The notes under the pieces are model-generated. The model saw nothing but the letters and a program-made list of their open reading frames with translations, was not told the origin of the DNA and made no database searches. 64,000 nt of DNA from Alphaproteobacteria bacterium (GTDB lineage: Bacteria; Pseudomonadota; Alphaproteobacteria; Micropepsales; Micropepsaceae): positions 1-64,000 of the forward strand of contig CANJBZ010000002.1 in NCBI GenBank assembly GCA_947473475.1. The letters run 5' to 3'. Made by a program: the position numbers and the translations under genes. Shown piece by piece: positions 8,475 to 17,632 of this stretch (its first letter is position 1; each line of letters begins with the position of its first letter).

Positions 8475-8580
8475 CTAGAGCATGATCCGATCAAAAGGAA
8501 TCGGATCATGCTCTAGATTCCTTGGTTTTGCGCGCAATCTAACGACGAACCGGCGTCCACTTCGTCGGATTGCGCTCTAG
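8475..8580. repeat. Dispersed alphaproteobacterial palindromic repeat, two hairpins
   Basis: The first hairpin is a perfect 17-bp inverted repeat (CTAGAGCATGATCCGAT, 8475-8491, with 8500-8516). The second pairs GCAATC/CGACGAA (8534-8549) with TTCGTCGGATTGC (8561-8573) with a bulge, and the unit ends in CTCTAG. Elements with GATCATGCTCTAG are, as I recall, frequent in alphaproteobacterial intergenic DNA. It lies in the 341-base gap between two divergent genes; the rest of that gap holds nothing recognised. Confidence 0.7.
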
Positions 8581-8739
8581 GAGGTGCCCCTGAGGGGGGG
8601 AAGCCAAGATAAAGCCAATCAGGGCCAAAATTCGATGGAGTAGCCGGAACGGTGGGGGCTTCGACATCGTTATCGCTGCAGTAGCGGTGGGTCCTCACGC
8701 CCGCCACAAAGCGTCACATGTTCTGGAAAGGACACCATC

Positions 8740-9285
8740 ATGCCCCGAAACGACGAGCTCCCCAAACGCACGTCTAATCGCGGCTTTGCTTCCATGGATC
8801 GGGAAAAGCAACGCGCGATCGCAAGCAAAGGCGGCCAAAGCGTGCCTCCCGAGAAGAGAAGTTTTTCGCAGGATCCCAACCTCGCCGCCCAGGCTGGCCG
8901 CAAAGGGGGGGAGTCCGTACCGCCCGAGGGCCGCAGCTTTTCCCAGAACCGCGCACTTGCCGCCGAAGCCGGCCGCAAGGGCGGACAGGCCCGCGGTGCG
9001 TCCAATCAGCGGGCGCGCGGCGCTGGCGGCAATGAGGGCAGCACCGAGGAGAACGGCAAGACAGAGGCCAAAGCTCAGGGGAAAGGCTTCAAGGAAACCC
9101 TAGAGACTGCGACGGAAGGCGCTCGCAAAGCCAGTCTACCCCAAGATCACCTGGACACAGAGCGGCGAGACGATGATCGTCCCACCGACTTGCGGTCCGG
9201 CGGGGAAGATGTGGAACAGGTCATTGGTCCCGGCGTAAGCCGAACCGGCTCGGGGGGCGGCAAGCAATACACGCATCCGCGCTAA
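8740..9285 (+). CDS. KGG-repeat stress-type protein
   Basis: This 181-residue, very hydrophilic protein has GFASMDREKQ followed by SKGGQSVPPEKRSFSQD and two AGRKGG-type repeats at about residues 30-80. This is the KGG (conidiation-10-like / general stress protein) motif, found in proteins linked to osmotic or desiccation stress. The repeat unit SVPPE-RSFSQ occurs twice. The C-terminal 100 residues are a disordered tail rich in Gly, Glu and Arg. No catalytic residues are expected. The start follows GGAAAGGAC. It is monocistronic with its own terminator. Confidence 0.75.
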   Translation: MPRNDELPKRTSNRGFASMDREKQRAIASKGGQSVPPEKRSFSQDPNLAAQAGRKGGESVPPEGRSFSQNRALAAEAGRKGGQARGASNQRARGAGGNEGSTEENGKTEAKAQGKGFKETLETATEGARKASLPQDHLDTERRDDDRPTDLRSGGEDVEQVIGPGVSRTGSGGGKQYTHPR

Positions 9286-9305
9286 CGCGCGGCCTTGATG
9301 CGTTA

Positions 9306-9336
9306 AAAAGGCGGCGGGATTTTCCTGCCGCCTTTT
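9306..9336. terminator. Bidirectional rho-independent terminator
   Basis: A 10-bp stem (AAAAGGCGGC, 9306-9315, with GCCGCCTTTT, 9327-9336) lies between the convergent stress-protein gene and ilvD. The T-rich arms serve both strands. Confidence 0.8.
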
Positions 9337-9339
9337 CAT

Positions 9340-11058
9340 TCAGATATCCGCGTAGACGCGAACTTCCTTGGCAGCGCCAGGATGCGTTACCGCTCCCCGC
9401 CGTGCCGGGCCGACAGTCTGCCCGAAGCGCCATATAGCCCCAGAGCCGAAGGATTGAACCTTGGGCTTCCACTGCGCGCGGCGCTCTGTGAGTTCCGCGT
9501 CCGACAGCTCCACATCGATGGTGCCCTTTTCGGCATCGATGGAAATGATGTCGCCCTCGCGCAGCAAGCCGATGGGGCCCCCTTCAGCCGCCTCCGGCCC
9601 CACATGCCCGATGCAAAGCCCGCGCGTCGCACCGGAAAACCGTCCATCCGTGATAAGCGCAATCGTGTCGGAAAGCCCCTGTCCATACAGCGCCGCGGTC
9701 GTCGACAGCATTTCCCGCATGCCAGGCCCGCCTTTGGGCCCTTCATAGCGGATGACGATGACATCGCCTTCTTTGTAGTTGCGCGCCTGAACGGCGGCGA
9801 ACGCATCTTCTTCACAATCGAAGACGCGCGCGGGGCCGCGATGTTGAACATGCTTCAGGCCGGCGACCTTAACGATGGCGCCATCGGGCGCAAGGTTACC
9901 GGTCAACCCAACAACGCCCCCGGTCGGCGCCAGCGGGTTCGATGCGGGCCGGATGACAACTTGCGCGTCGTTGAATTTCACGTCGCGCAGATTCTCCGCC
10001 AGCGTTCTGCCGGTCACCGTGATGCAGTCGCCGTGGAGATAGCCGCCATCCAGCAGTGTGCGCATCAGCACCGGCATGCCGCCTGCTTCCCACATATCCT
10101 TAGCAACGAAACGGCCGCCGGGCTTGAGATCGGCAAGATAAGGCGTGCGCTTGAATATCGCCGCCACATCGAAGAGATCGAATTCTATTCCGGCTTCATT
10201 CGCCATGGCCGGCAAATGCAGCGCCGCGTTCGTGGAGCCGCCCGTTGCGGCAACCACCGTCGCGGCGTTCTCGAAGGCCTCGCGCGTGCAGATGTCACGC
10301 GGGCGCAAATTCCTGGACACCAGCGCCATCACCGCTTCACCCGATCGCAACGCATAATCGTCGCGCGACGTCACTTCGGCCGGCGGACCTGCGGAAAAGG
10401 GCAAAGCCAGTCCGATCGCTTCCGAGACGCACGCCATGGTGTTGGCCGTGAACTGTCCGCCGCAGGCCCCAGCCCCCGGACACGCCACGCATTCGAGCGC
10501 GTGCAGTTCGGAGTCCGGCATCGCGCCCGCGGAATGCTTGCCCACCGCTTCAAACACATCGACGACGGTCACGTCCTTGCCATGAAATTTGCCGGGCATG
10601 ATCGAACCGCCATACAGGAACACCGACGGCACGTTCAGGCGCAGCATCGCCATCATCATGCCGGGAAGACTCTTGTCGCAGCCGGCAATGCCCACAAGCG
10701 CATCATAGCAATGGCCGCGCACCGTCAATTCGACGGAATCGGCGATGACCTCGCGCGAGACGAGCGAGGACTTCATGCCCTCATGTCCCATAGCGATGCC
10801 ATCGGTGACCGTGATGGTGCAGAATTCGCGTGGCGTGCCGCCGGACTCTTTCACCCCGCGCTTGGCGGATTGTGCCTGACGCATCAGCGCAATATTGCAA
10901 GGCGCCGCTTCGTTCCAGCAGGAGGCGACGCCGACGAAGGGGCGGTGAATCTCTTCATCCGTCAGGCCCATGGCGTAATAATAGGAACGGTGAGGCGCGC
11001 GTTCGGGGCCTTCGGTGACATGGCGGGAAGGCAGCTTCGACTTGTCGAATGTGGTCAT
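9340..11058 (-). CDS. ilvD: dihydroxy-acid dehydratase
   Basis: IlvD is an Fe-S lyase that dehydrates 2,3-dihydroxy acids to 2-keto acids in valine, leucine and isoleucine synthesis. The 572-residue product starts at MTTFDKSKLP (ATG 11058); an in-frame GTG 42 bases upstream is less likely from family alignment. Cluster-binding cysteines are visible in VASCWNEAAPC, IAGCDKSLPG and VACPGAGACGGQF. The SRHVTEGPERAPHRSYYYAMG N-terminus is typical of the shorter IlvD/Edd form common in alphaproteobacteria. No other ilv genes are adjacent. It is followed by a shared terminator. Confidence 0.95.
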   Translation of the reverse strand: MTTFDKSKLPSRHVTEGPERAPHRSYYYAMGLTDEEIHRPFVGVASCWNEAAPCNIALMRQAQSAKRGVKESGGTPREFCTITVTDGIAMGHEGMKSSLVSREVIADSVELTVRGHCYDALVGIAGCDKSLPGMMMAMLRLNVPSVFLYGGSIMPGKFHGKDVTVVDVFEAVGKHSAGAMPDSELHALECVACPGAGACGGQFTANTMACVSEAIGLALPFSAGPPAEVTSRDDYALRSGEAVMALVSRNLRPRDICTREAFENAATVVAATGGSTNAALHLPAMANEAGIEFDLFDVAAIFKRTPYLADLKPGGRFVAKDMWEAGGMPVLMRTLLDGGYLHGDCITVTGRTLAENLRDVKFNDAQVVIRPASNPLAPTGGVVGLTGNLAPDGAIVKVAGLKHVQHRGPARVFDCEEDAFAAVQARNYKEGDVIVIRYEGPKGGPGMREMLSTTAALYGQGLSDTIALITDGRFSGATRGLCIGHVGPEAAEGGPIGLLREGDIISIDAEKGTIDVELSDAELTERRAQWKPKVQSFGSGAIWRFGQTVGPARRGAVTHPGAAKEVRVYADI

Positions 11059-11156
11059 GGCAAACGGGAAACTCTGTGGGTAGCTGAAAGGCTTATACAC
11101 CCCCCCTCGCCCCCCAGCGCAAGCATCCCTCGTCTGTCATGCCCGTAGCGGCGGGG

Positions 11157-12020
11157 CTATGTCCGGGTGTTTTGCCGCGTTGGAAGCGGCCCCATAAAGG
11201 GCGCCATCACTTGATCTATCAGCGCGGAGGGCACGGGTTCATCCGTACCATAGCGTTCAGGCCATTTCGCATTGCTCGCGCGGAAGGTGCCGAAGAGCAT
11301 ATCCATCAGCGGCAAAGTGGCGGCGTAATTGCTGTGCTGCGTGCCGTCCGCGCCGAGATGTTCGTGATGCCAGTGGTGAAAGGCGGGCGTCGCGATGACG
11401 CGCTCCAATGATGCGAGAGGCCACTGCAAATTGGCGTGCAGCACATAGCCCCATGTGCTGCCGACCAGCGTCACCAGCAGCGGCACCCAGTCGAGCGTAT
11501 TGCCGGCAGGCGCTGCCAAACCCAGCAAATAAAGCGGCAGGTAGCCGCACAAGCGCACCACCACCAAATCCACGGGATGAGCGCGTGTGTTGACCAGCCA
11601 ATCGAGCTCGCGCGCGCTGTGATGGACGGCGTGAAAACGCCAGAGCATCGCGGAGGCGTGCATAGCGCGATGGCCCCAATAGAACCCGAATTCCGCAACC
11701 AGCATGCCCAAAGCAAACCGCGCCCAGCCCGGCAGATCGGATACACCGGTAAGAATCCCTTGCGGCGCTATCGCGTGCATCAGCCACAGCAGCGCAAGAA
11801 CCGGCAGAACGATAATCTTGCCGGGGAGCAGACTGGTAAGAAAGTAATACGCCACGTCGGTACGCCAGCCCTGACGCAAGGCGGCTTGCCGTTGGAGAGG
11901 GAACAGCCTTTCCAACGGCACAAACAGCACGGTCAACAGCACCAAGCCGTTGGCGAACTTTACAGCTTCGATCGCCCAGCCGGGCAACGCCGTTTGGATG
12001 TGATGGAGCGTTTCGATCAC
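11157..12020 (-). CDS. sterol desaturase / fatty acid hydroxylase family membrane protein
   Basis: This 287-residue membrane enzyme has the eight-histidine di-iron signature: H117-RAM-H121, H130-AV-HH134 and HHWHH (215-219). About four hydrophobic segments place the histidines on the cytoplasmic side. The family hydroxylates or desaturates lipid substrates such as fatty acids, carotenoids or sterol-like molecules. The substrate here is unknown; length and motif spacing fit bacterial members of unassigned function. It is followed, 57 bases after a GC-rich spacer, by the GTG/ATG start region of ilvD and could be transcribed with it. Confidence 0.85.
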   Translation of the reverse strand: MIETLHHIQTALPGWAIEAVKFANGLVLLTVLFVPLERLFPLQRQAALRQGWRTDVAYYFLTSLLPGKIIVLPVLALLWLMHAIAPQGILTGVSDLPGWARFALGMLVAEFGFYWGHRAMHASAMLWRFHAVHHSARELDWLVNTRAHPVDLVVVRLCGYLPLYLLGLAAPAGNTLDWVPLLVTLVGSTWGYVLHANLQWPLASLERVIATPAFHHWHHEHLGADGTQHSNYAATLPLMDMLFGTFRASNAKWPERYGTDEPVPSALIDQVMAPFMGPLPTRQNTRT

Positions 12021-12035
12021 CCGGTGGTCACAGCG

Positions 12036-12809
12036 TTACGGTGCGACCGATGTCCGATTGATCCTTTGCCAACGCGTGCGACGGTATAGGAACCCGCCCG
12101 ACAGCAATCCCATCAGCAGCATGACCGCGCTGCCGGGCTCGGGTACCGCGGTCAGGCTTATACCGTCCAAGCCCGCCAACGGCGGGTCGCCGGCGCCAAT
12201 AGCAAGAAAGCTCAACACCTGCGACGAAGCGCCGGCGACAAATGTCATGTTCTGTAGCGCCCAATTCGAAATCGTCAGGGTGGACCCGTCGGCGTTCATC
12301 AACGGCGTGGTCTGAGTGCTGGACCCAAACGACACTTGCCACTGAGCGCTGACCGGTCCGGGAGTGGTTACGGACAGCTCGGTGTCCTGGGCAAGCGCCT
12401 GATAAAAGCTCAGCTTGTACTTACCGCCCGGCGACAGGCCGCTGATGGTCTGCGTGATGGCCGCGTTGTGATAGTCGGCGTCCGAAAACACGAAGTTGCC
12501 GCCATCGGGGCTCGACGCGGGCAAGGGGCCGGCCACACCGACCACGGGCGGGCTGGGACCGAACAGATATCCATTGGTGAACCAGCTCGGCAGCACGATT
12601 ATCTGGCCGTAATCCAGGGTGCTCCAATTGGGCACCACGCAGGTGGAGGCGTTGGTGCAATCCCACGTGCTGGTGATCGATACGGTGGTATTCTCAAACG
12701 AACCGTTGAGCACCAACGGCGTCCCAAGCACCGGCGATCCGGCAATGGCCAAAACGCCAGCCAGCATCGCCGCGCGGCATGCGGTTTTTACGCTGAAAAA
12801 ATCACTCAT
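12036..12809 (-). CDS. PEP-CTERM protein with a DUF642-like beta domain
   Basis: This 257-residue protein starts at MSDFFSVKTA (GGGGGGCC upstream). It has a signal peptide to about residue 28 and an N-terminal LVLNGSFENT stretch with later GGNFVFSDADYHNAAITQT, which resembles DUF642 / carbohydrate-binding-like jelly-roll domains. It ends in AVPEPGSAVMLLMG, a hydrophobic helix and YRRTRWQR, a PEP-CTERM anchor. It is presumably sorted to the surface by an exosortase encoded elsewhere. It lies 15 bases upstream of the sterol-desaturase-like gene, on the same strand. Confidence 0.83.
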   Translation of the reverse strand: MSDFFSVKTACRAAMLAGVLAIAGSPVLGTPLVLNGSFENTTVSITSTWDCTNASTCVVPNWSTLDYGQIIVLPSWFTNGYLFGPSPPVVGVAGPLPASSPDGGNFVFSDADYHNAAITQTISGLSPGGKYKLSFYQALAQDTELSVTTPGPVSAQWQVSFGSSTQTTPLMNADGSTLTISNWALQNMTFVAGASSQVLSFLAIGAGDPPLAGLDGISLTAVPEPGSAVMLLMGLLSGGFLYRRTRWQRINRTSVAP

Positions 12810-12894
12810 GAAGGCCCCCCGGTCTCTCATGCCATCCGCGGTCGCGGCGGCTTCTCGAGGGAAGGCTATCATGTTTAGCCAACCAACGACGAGA

Positions 12895-15552
12895 CTAACT
12901 CGAGAAGCGGGTGAGTGCCTCCTGCAGCCGGGTGGCCAGGGCGGCGGCTTCGGCGCGGCGTTCTTTTTGCTCTTCGATGACCTCTTCGGGCGCCTTAGCC
13001 ACGAAGGCTGCGTTGTTCAGTTTGGCGTCGAATTTCGCGATTTCCGCTTCGGCTTTTCTCAAATCCTTCGCCAGCCGCGCGCGCTCCTTGTCGAGGTCGA
13101 TCACATCGCCCAAAGGAAGCGCCACCACGGCTTCGCCCAGCACGAACTGCGCGGAGCCTTGGGGGAATTCGCTCGCCACGCGCACGCCCGACAGCCGCGC
13201 CAAGGTCATCGCGACATCGCGGTTGCGATTGAGGCGCGCCGATGTTTCCGCGCTCGCATCCTTCAGCAGCAACGTAATCCGCGCCGAAGGCGGCACGTTC
13301 ATTTCCGCGCGCACGCTGCGCACGCCCGACACCAGATCGATCAGCCACTGCATTTCGGTGCGCGCCTGCTCGTCCTGGGGCAGGTTGGCCAAATCCGGCC
13401 AAGGCGACAGCATCAGCATGGAGCGGCGCGGCTCGGCATGTTCGGCGATTCGCGCCCACAATTCTTCCGTGATGAACGGCATGAACGGATGCAGCAATTG
13501 CAAAATGCGGTCGAGCACCCAGGCCGCCGTATCGCGTGTCTCGCCCTTTTCTGCTTCATCGTTGCCGTTCAGCACCGGCTTGATGAATTCGACATACCAG
13601 TCGCAGAACACATCCCACACAAAATGATAGATCGCGCCCGCGGCATCGTTGAAACGATAGGCTTCGAGCGCTGATGTCACTTCGGCGGCCGCGCGCGCGG
13701 TTTCGCCCACGACCCATTTGTTCACCGTCATTGCGACGGTTGCCGGATCGAAGTCGCGTTTGCGCACGCATTCGTTCATCTCGCAGAAGCGCGATGCGTT
13801 CCACAGCTTGGTGCCGAAGTTGCGGCACGTCTCGACGCGGTTCATGCCGAGGCGGATATCGCGCCCCTGCCCCGCAGCGATCGCCAGGGCAAAACGCAGC
13901 GCGTCCGCGCCGTACTCATCGATGATGGTGAGCGGATCGACGACGTTGCCCTTCGTCTTCGACATCTTCTGGCCCTTCTCATCGAGGACCCGTGTGTGAA
14001 TGACGACATCGCGGAAGGGCACATCATCCAGGAAATGCAGGCCCATCATCATCATCCGGGCAACCCAGAAGAAAATGATGTCAAAACCCGTCACCAGTGT
14101 GGACGTGGGATAGTAGCGTTTGACCTCGGCGGTTTCGTCCGGCCAGCCGAGCGTCGAGAACGGCCAAAGCGCCGAGGAAAACCATGTGTCCAGCACGTCG
14201 TCGTCGCGCGTCAGGTCAACGTCACGTCCGTAATGCTTTGCAGCGGCGGCGCGTGCTTCGACTTCCGTCTCTTCGACAAAGATGTGGCCTTCCGGCCCGT
14301 ACCAAGCCGGTATCTGGTGGCCCCACCAGAGCTGGCGCGAAATACACCAGGGCTGAATGTTGCGCATCCAGTTGTAATAAACATTGGACCAATGGTCGGG
14401 CACGAAACGCGTGCGCCCGTCTTCCACTGCCTTCAACGCCTTTTCGGCAAGCGGCGTGACGTTCAGATACCACTGCTCCGTCAGGTACGGTTCAAGCACA
14501 ACCGTTTTGGTCTTCTCGTCATGCGGAACCGCGTGAACGATGTCCTCGGTCTTTTCGAGCAGGCCTTGCGCATCGAGATCGGCCACCACGCGCTTGCGCG
14601 CTTCAAAGCGGTCCAGGCCGCGATAGGCATCCGGAACGGCGTCGTTCAGCGCGCCTTCCCGTGTGAGAATATTGATTGGCGCCAAGCCGTGCCGCTTGCC
14701 GACTTCAAAATCGTTGAAGTCGTGGCCCGGCGTGATCTTCACCGCGCCGGAGCCTTTTTCCGGGTCGGTATATTCATCGGCAATGATGGGAACGCGGCGT
14801 CCTGTCAGCGGCAGGATCGCATATTTGCCGACCAGCGATTTGTACCGTTCATCTTCGGGATGAACCGCGACGGCGACATCGCCCAGCATGGTTTCGGGAC
14901 GCGTCGTCGCCACGACTATGAAACGGTCCGCTTCGCCTTCGATCGGATATTTGAGGTGCCAGAGCTTGCCTTTGACCTCAATGCTCTCCACTTCAAGATC
15001 GGACACCGCCGTTTGCAGCCGCGGGTCCCAATTGACCAGACGCTTGTCCTTGTAGATCAGCCCCTGCTTGTGGAGCGTCACGAACACTTTCAGGACGGCG
15101 CGGGAAAGCCCCTCGTCCATGGTGAAGCGTTCGCGGCTCCAGTCGCAGGAAGCGCCTAGCCGGCGCAATTGCCGGACTATGTTCCCGCCGGATTCTTCCT
15201 TCCAACGCCAGACTTCCTCGAGAAACTTCTCGCGGCCCAAACCGACGCGCGAAAGCTGCCGCTTGCCGAGTTCGCGTTCCACCACGAGCTGCGTCGCGAT
15301 GCCCGCGTGATCGGTGCCGGGCTGCCACAGCACATTCTTGCCGCGCATGCGCTCGAACCGCGCCAGCGCATCTTGGAGCGTGTTGTTGAGCGCGTGGCCG
15401 ACATGAAGGCTGCCGGTTACGTTGGGCGGGGGGATAACGATGCAGAAACTCGGCGTGTCCGGTTTGGAACCGGCGCGAAAGGCGCCGGAGTCTTCCCATT
15501 GGGCGTACAGGCGAGCTTCAACCTCGCGCGGATGAAAGGTCTTATCGAGCAT
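12895..15552 (-). CDS. valS: valyl-tRNA synthetase
   Basis: This 885-residue class I synthetase charges tRNA-Val. The HIGH-type motif is in PPNVTGSLHVGHALN near residue 45, and the KMSKS loop is KMSKTKGNV. An editing (CP1) domain lies between, with ATTRPETMLGD. The anticodon-binding domain and a C-terminal coiled coil (about 820-885, Glu/Lys/Arg/Ala heptads) complete the standard bacterial layout. It lies downstream of popZ on the same strand, separated by a repeat element, an order common in alphaproteobacteria. Confidence 0.97.
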   Translation of the reverse strand: MLDKTFHPREVEARLYAQWEDSGAFRAGSKPDTPSFCIVIPPPNVTGSLHVGHALNNTLQDALARFERMRGKNVLWQPGTDHAGIATQLVVERELGKRQLSRVGLGREKFLEEVWRWKEESGGNIVRQLRRLGASCDWSRERFTMDEGLSRAVLKVFVTLHKQGLIYKDKRLVNWDPRLQTAVSDLEVESIEVKGKLWHLKYPIEGEADRFIVVATTRPETMLGDVAVAVHPEDERYKSLVGKYAILPLTGRRVPIIADEYTDPEKGSGAVKITPGHDFNDFEVGKRHGLAPINILTREGALNDAVPDAYRGLDRFEARKRVVADLDAQGLLEKTEDIVHAVPHDEKTKTVVLEPYLTEQWYLNVTPLAEKALKAVEDGRTRFVPDHWSNVYYNWMRNIQPWCISRQLWWGHQIPAWYGPEGHIFVEETEVEARAAAAKHYGRDVDLTRDDDVLDTWFSSALWPFSTLGWPDETAEVKRYYPTSTLVTGFDIIFFWVARMMMMGLHFLDDVPFRDVVIHTRVLDEKGQKMSKTKGNVVDPLTIIDEYGADALRFALAIAAGQGRDIRLGMNRVETCRNFGTKLWNASRFCEMNECVRKRDFDPATVAMTVNKWVVGETARAAAEVTSALEAYRFNDAAGAIYHFVWDVFCDWYVEFIKPVLNGNDEAEKGETRDTAAWVLDRILQLLHPFMPFITEELWARIAEHAEPRRSMLMLSPWPDLANLPQDEQARTEMQWLIDLVSGVRSVRAEMNVPPSARITLLLKDASAETSARLNRNRDVAMTLARLSGVRVASEFPQGSAQFVLGEAVVALPLGDVIDLDKERARLAKDLRKAEAEIAKFDAKLNNAAFVAKAPEEVIEEQKERRAEAAALATRLQEALTRFSS

Positions 15553-15620
15553 AACAAAGCCTAAAGTGAGCGTTGCCCACAGAAGGTGGGTACGGGCGAA
15601 TCGTCAAGGGGAAAGGTGCC

Positions 15621-15670
15621 GCCCCCTCCACCGCCTTCGGCGGCCCCCCTCCCCCGCTACGCAGGGGAGG
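15621..15670. repeat. REP-like GC-rich hairpin between popZ and valS
   Basis: CCGCC-TTC-GGCGG (15631-15643 region) is followed by CCTCCCC (15648-15654) pairing with GGGGAGG (15664-15670). A related CCTCCCCCG...CGGGG-AGG hairpin occurs at 29771-29793. It looks like a dispersed intergenic element and could also slow read-through into valS. Confidence 0.5.
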
Positions 15671-15677
15671 ATCATTA

Positions 15678-16319
15678 TTACCGGCGGCGCGGTCTTGGCG
15701 CGACAGTGGCGGCGGCCCGGATTTCCTTCGTCACTACGGATTCAACCAAGGCCGGGAGATTGTCGTCCATCCATTTGCGGATCATCGGTTTCATCCGTTC
15801 CAGGATTTCGTCGTAATGATCCTCGACCCAATCCTGAAGCACGGGCGTAAAGGCATCGTTGATGGCGCGCAGGAACAGCGCGTCCAGCGTATTGCCGCCG
15901 CCGCCAGCGGGAGCTTGACTCCTGGGTTCCAGGCCCAACCCCGCGAAAGCCCGTCCGACGGCGCTGCGCGTGGAATCGGAGATCAGATCATCGGCCGGCT
16001 CGGGTTCGGGATCAGCTTCTGGTTCCGGCTCGGGTTCGTCGTTCTCAAAGGCAATGTCGTTTTCCGGCAGTGGGGTGAAGACAGGCGCGAACGGAGCCTC
16101 GCCGGGAACTTCGTCGGTCAATTCGAGAACGTCGGTGTCGCCCTGCGGCGCCTCTTCCATGGCGCTACGGAAGGGGCTCGGCTCCGCAGCGACGGGTTCG
16201 GGCATCGGAGCGGGCGCCGGCTTCGCGCCATCCGGCGTGTCCTCCGAAATGATCTTGCGGATGGAGGCAAGGATTTCCTCCATCGTCGGTTCATGCTGTG
16301 CGTTCGCGGAACTGCTCAT
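15678..16319 (-). CDS. popZ: PopZ-like polar organizing protein (DUF2497)
   Basis: This 213-residue protein has the PopZ layout: an N-terminal helix EPTMEEILASIRKIISED, a long acidic proline-rich disordered spacer (about 35-120, with an EP/DP-repeat) and a C-terminal oligomerisation region with ALFLRAINDAF and DWVEDHYDEIL. PopZ forms a polar condensate that anchors the chromosome origin and recruits cell-cycle kinases in Caulobacter. The conserved helices are intact. It precedes valS. A TTAA-N7-TTTA site lies in its upstream region. Confidence 0.88.
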   Translation of the reverse strand: MSSSANAQHEPTMEEILASIRKIISEDTPDGAKPAPAPMPEPVAAEPSPFRSAMEEAPQGDTDVLELTDEVPGEAPFAPVFTPLPENDIAFENDEPEPEPEADPEPEPADDLISDSTRSAVGRAFAGLGLEPRSQAPAGGGGNTLDALFLRAINDAFTPVLQDWVEDHYDEILERMKPMIRKWMDDNLPALVESVVTKEIRAAATVAPRPRRR

Positions 16320-16500
16320 GCAAATCTCTCAACCAGGGCGCAAACCGGCGGATTCGAGCCGGGCTTGGCGCCACAATGCGGGACCGAGTGACGAATCTTC
16401 AGCACGATGCGAGCCGCTTGACCGATCATGCTCTTAACGGCAATGCCGTTGCTTCGCCTCTTTGGACCCTAAGCCAGAATGCATTGGAAAGCTATATTCG

Positions 16501-16515
16501 TTAACGTCAGCTTTA
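16501..16515. promoter_or_regulatory. Possible CtrA-type site (TTAA-N7-TTTA)
   Basis: TTAACGTCAGCTTTA matches the alphaproteobacterial CtrA consensus TTAA-N7-TTAA at seven of eight positions. It lies in the divergent region between popZ and the FUSC gene, 38 bases before the latter's start. A nearly identical site lies at 18596. The match is short, so this is tentative. Confidence 0.35.
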
Positions 16516-16552
16516 TGATGAAGCGATTTGGGTTATTTTCGATTAACACCTT

Positions 16553-17632
16553 ATGAAAAAAACATCCTTTCGAGGCCGATTGCGCATCCTGTTCCGACGG
16601 CGCGCCGAGCTTCGCCACGGTTTACGCATTGCCGCCGCGGGGCTTTTCAGCTTCGCGTTGGCCAGTGTGCTCGCTTTGCCGCAAAGCTACTGGGCCGTTT
16701 TCACCGCCGTTCTTGTGGTGCAGGGAAGCGTTGGCAGTTCGTGGAAGGCGTCCATCGACCGGCTTCTCGGTACCCTGTTGGGCGCTGTCTATGGAGCGGC
16801 AATCGCAACAGTGGTCCCACATGGCAATGTTCTCATGCTGGGCCTGGCGCTGGCGATCTCACTGACGCCGCTGGCGCTGCTTGCCGCCTTCAACGCCAGC
16901 TACCGCGTTGCGCCGATGACGGCGGTGATACTGCTGCTCGGCAGTTCGAGCAGTGCGGAAGGACCGTTTCTTGCCGCGGCGCTGCGCACTGTTGAGGTAA
17001 GTCTCGGCGGTTTTGTGGGGATGGCCGTTTCGCTTTTCGTGTTGCCGGCCCGCGCGCACGCCCTGATGGGCGATGCCGCCAATCGCGTTTTGCAACGGCT
17101 GGCCGAACTTCTCAGCGATCTCGTTGACTGCCTGTTGGGCGAAGACCGCGGAGCCGCAATCGCCGTACACCAGGACGCGATACGGGTCGCCCAGACCGCG
17201 CTCGAAAGCGTGACCGATGAAGCGGCGCGCGAACGGCGAAACTATCTCAGTGAGGATACCGATCCTGAGCCGGTGACCCGCACGCTGCGCCGGGTGCGAC
17301 ACGATCTGGTGTTGATCGGACGGGTGGCGGCTGAGCCGCTGCCTCTGGAGCTGCGGCCCCAGCTCACGGGGGCGCTCGAACAGTTCGCGGCACAGGGCAG
17401 ACACTTTCTGCGGGATATCGGACTGGCGTTCGCACAGCGTGGCGCACCACCGTCCGAGGTTCCGTTCCAGTCCGCGCTGCACGGGCTGATGGGCGGGCTC
17501 GAACCCATTCGCGGCGACGAACGGGTTGTAGCGCTTCGTTTCGCGCTGGAGCAGCTTGAACAAAACCTGACGGATCTGGTGCGCCGCGCCGAGGAATTCT
17601 CGCGCCAGCGTACCGTTCGCGTGGAGGATTAG
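16553..17632 (+). CDS. FUSC-family inner-membrane transporter
   Basis: This 359-residue protein has a basic N-terminus, then about six membrane segments over residues 22-165 (FSFALASVLALPQSYWAVFTA, and QGSVGSSWKASIDRLLGTLLGA with the family's conserved R-x-x-GT). A cytoplasmic helical C-terminal half follows. This is the FUSC / aromatic-acid-exporter (AaeB-like) layout; the family exports aromatic acids or fusaric acid. It is shorter than AaeB and has a single membrane block. No membrane-fusion partner is adjacent. Its 3' end overlaps pcm by four bases on the opposite strand. In related genomes tolC often sits at this place between pcm and popZ, as I recall. Confidence 0.8.
   Translation: MKKTSFRGRLRILFRRRAELRHGLRIAAAGLFSFALASVLALPQSYWAVFTAVLVVQGSVGSSWKASIDRLLGTLLGAVYGAAIATVVPHGNVLMLGLALAISLTPLALLAAFNASYRVAPMTAVILLLGSSSSAEGPFLAAALRTVEVSLGGFVGMAVSLFVLPARAHALMGDAANRVLQRLAELLSDLVDCLLGEDRGAAIAVHQDAIRVAQTALESVTDEAARERRNYLSEDTDPEPVTRTLRRVRHDLVLIGRVAAEPLPLELRPQLTGALEQFAAQGRHFLRDIGLAFAQRGAPPSEVPFQSALHGLMGGLEPIRGDERVVALRFALEQLEQNLTDLVRRAEEFSRQRTVRVED

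Noticed and set aside
8740-9285. Repeated KGG/SVPPE units considered as a possible DNA repeat array or CRISPR-like region
   Set aside because: The repeats follow the reading frame of a protein and no spacer structure is present. No CRISPR array was found in the window.
9382-11148. 588-codon open frame opposite ilvD
   Set aside because: It is an antisense shadow with no motif; ilvD shows all family residues.
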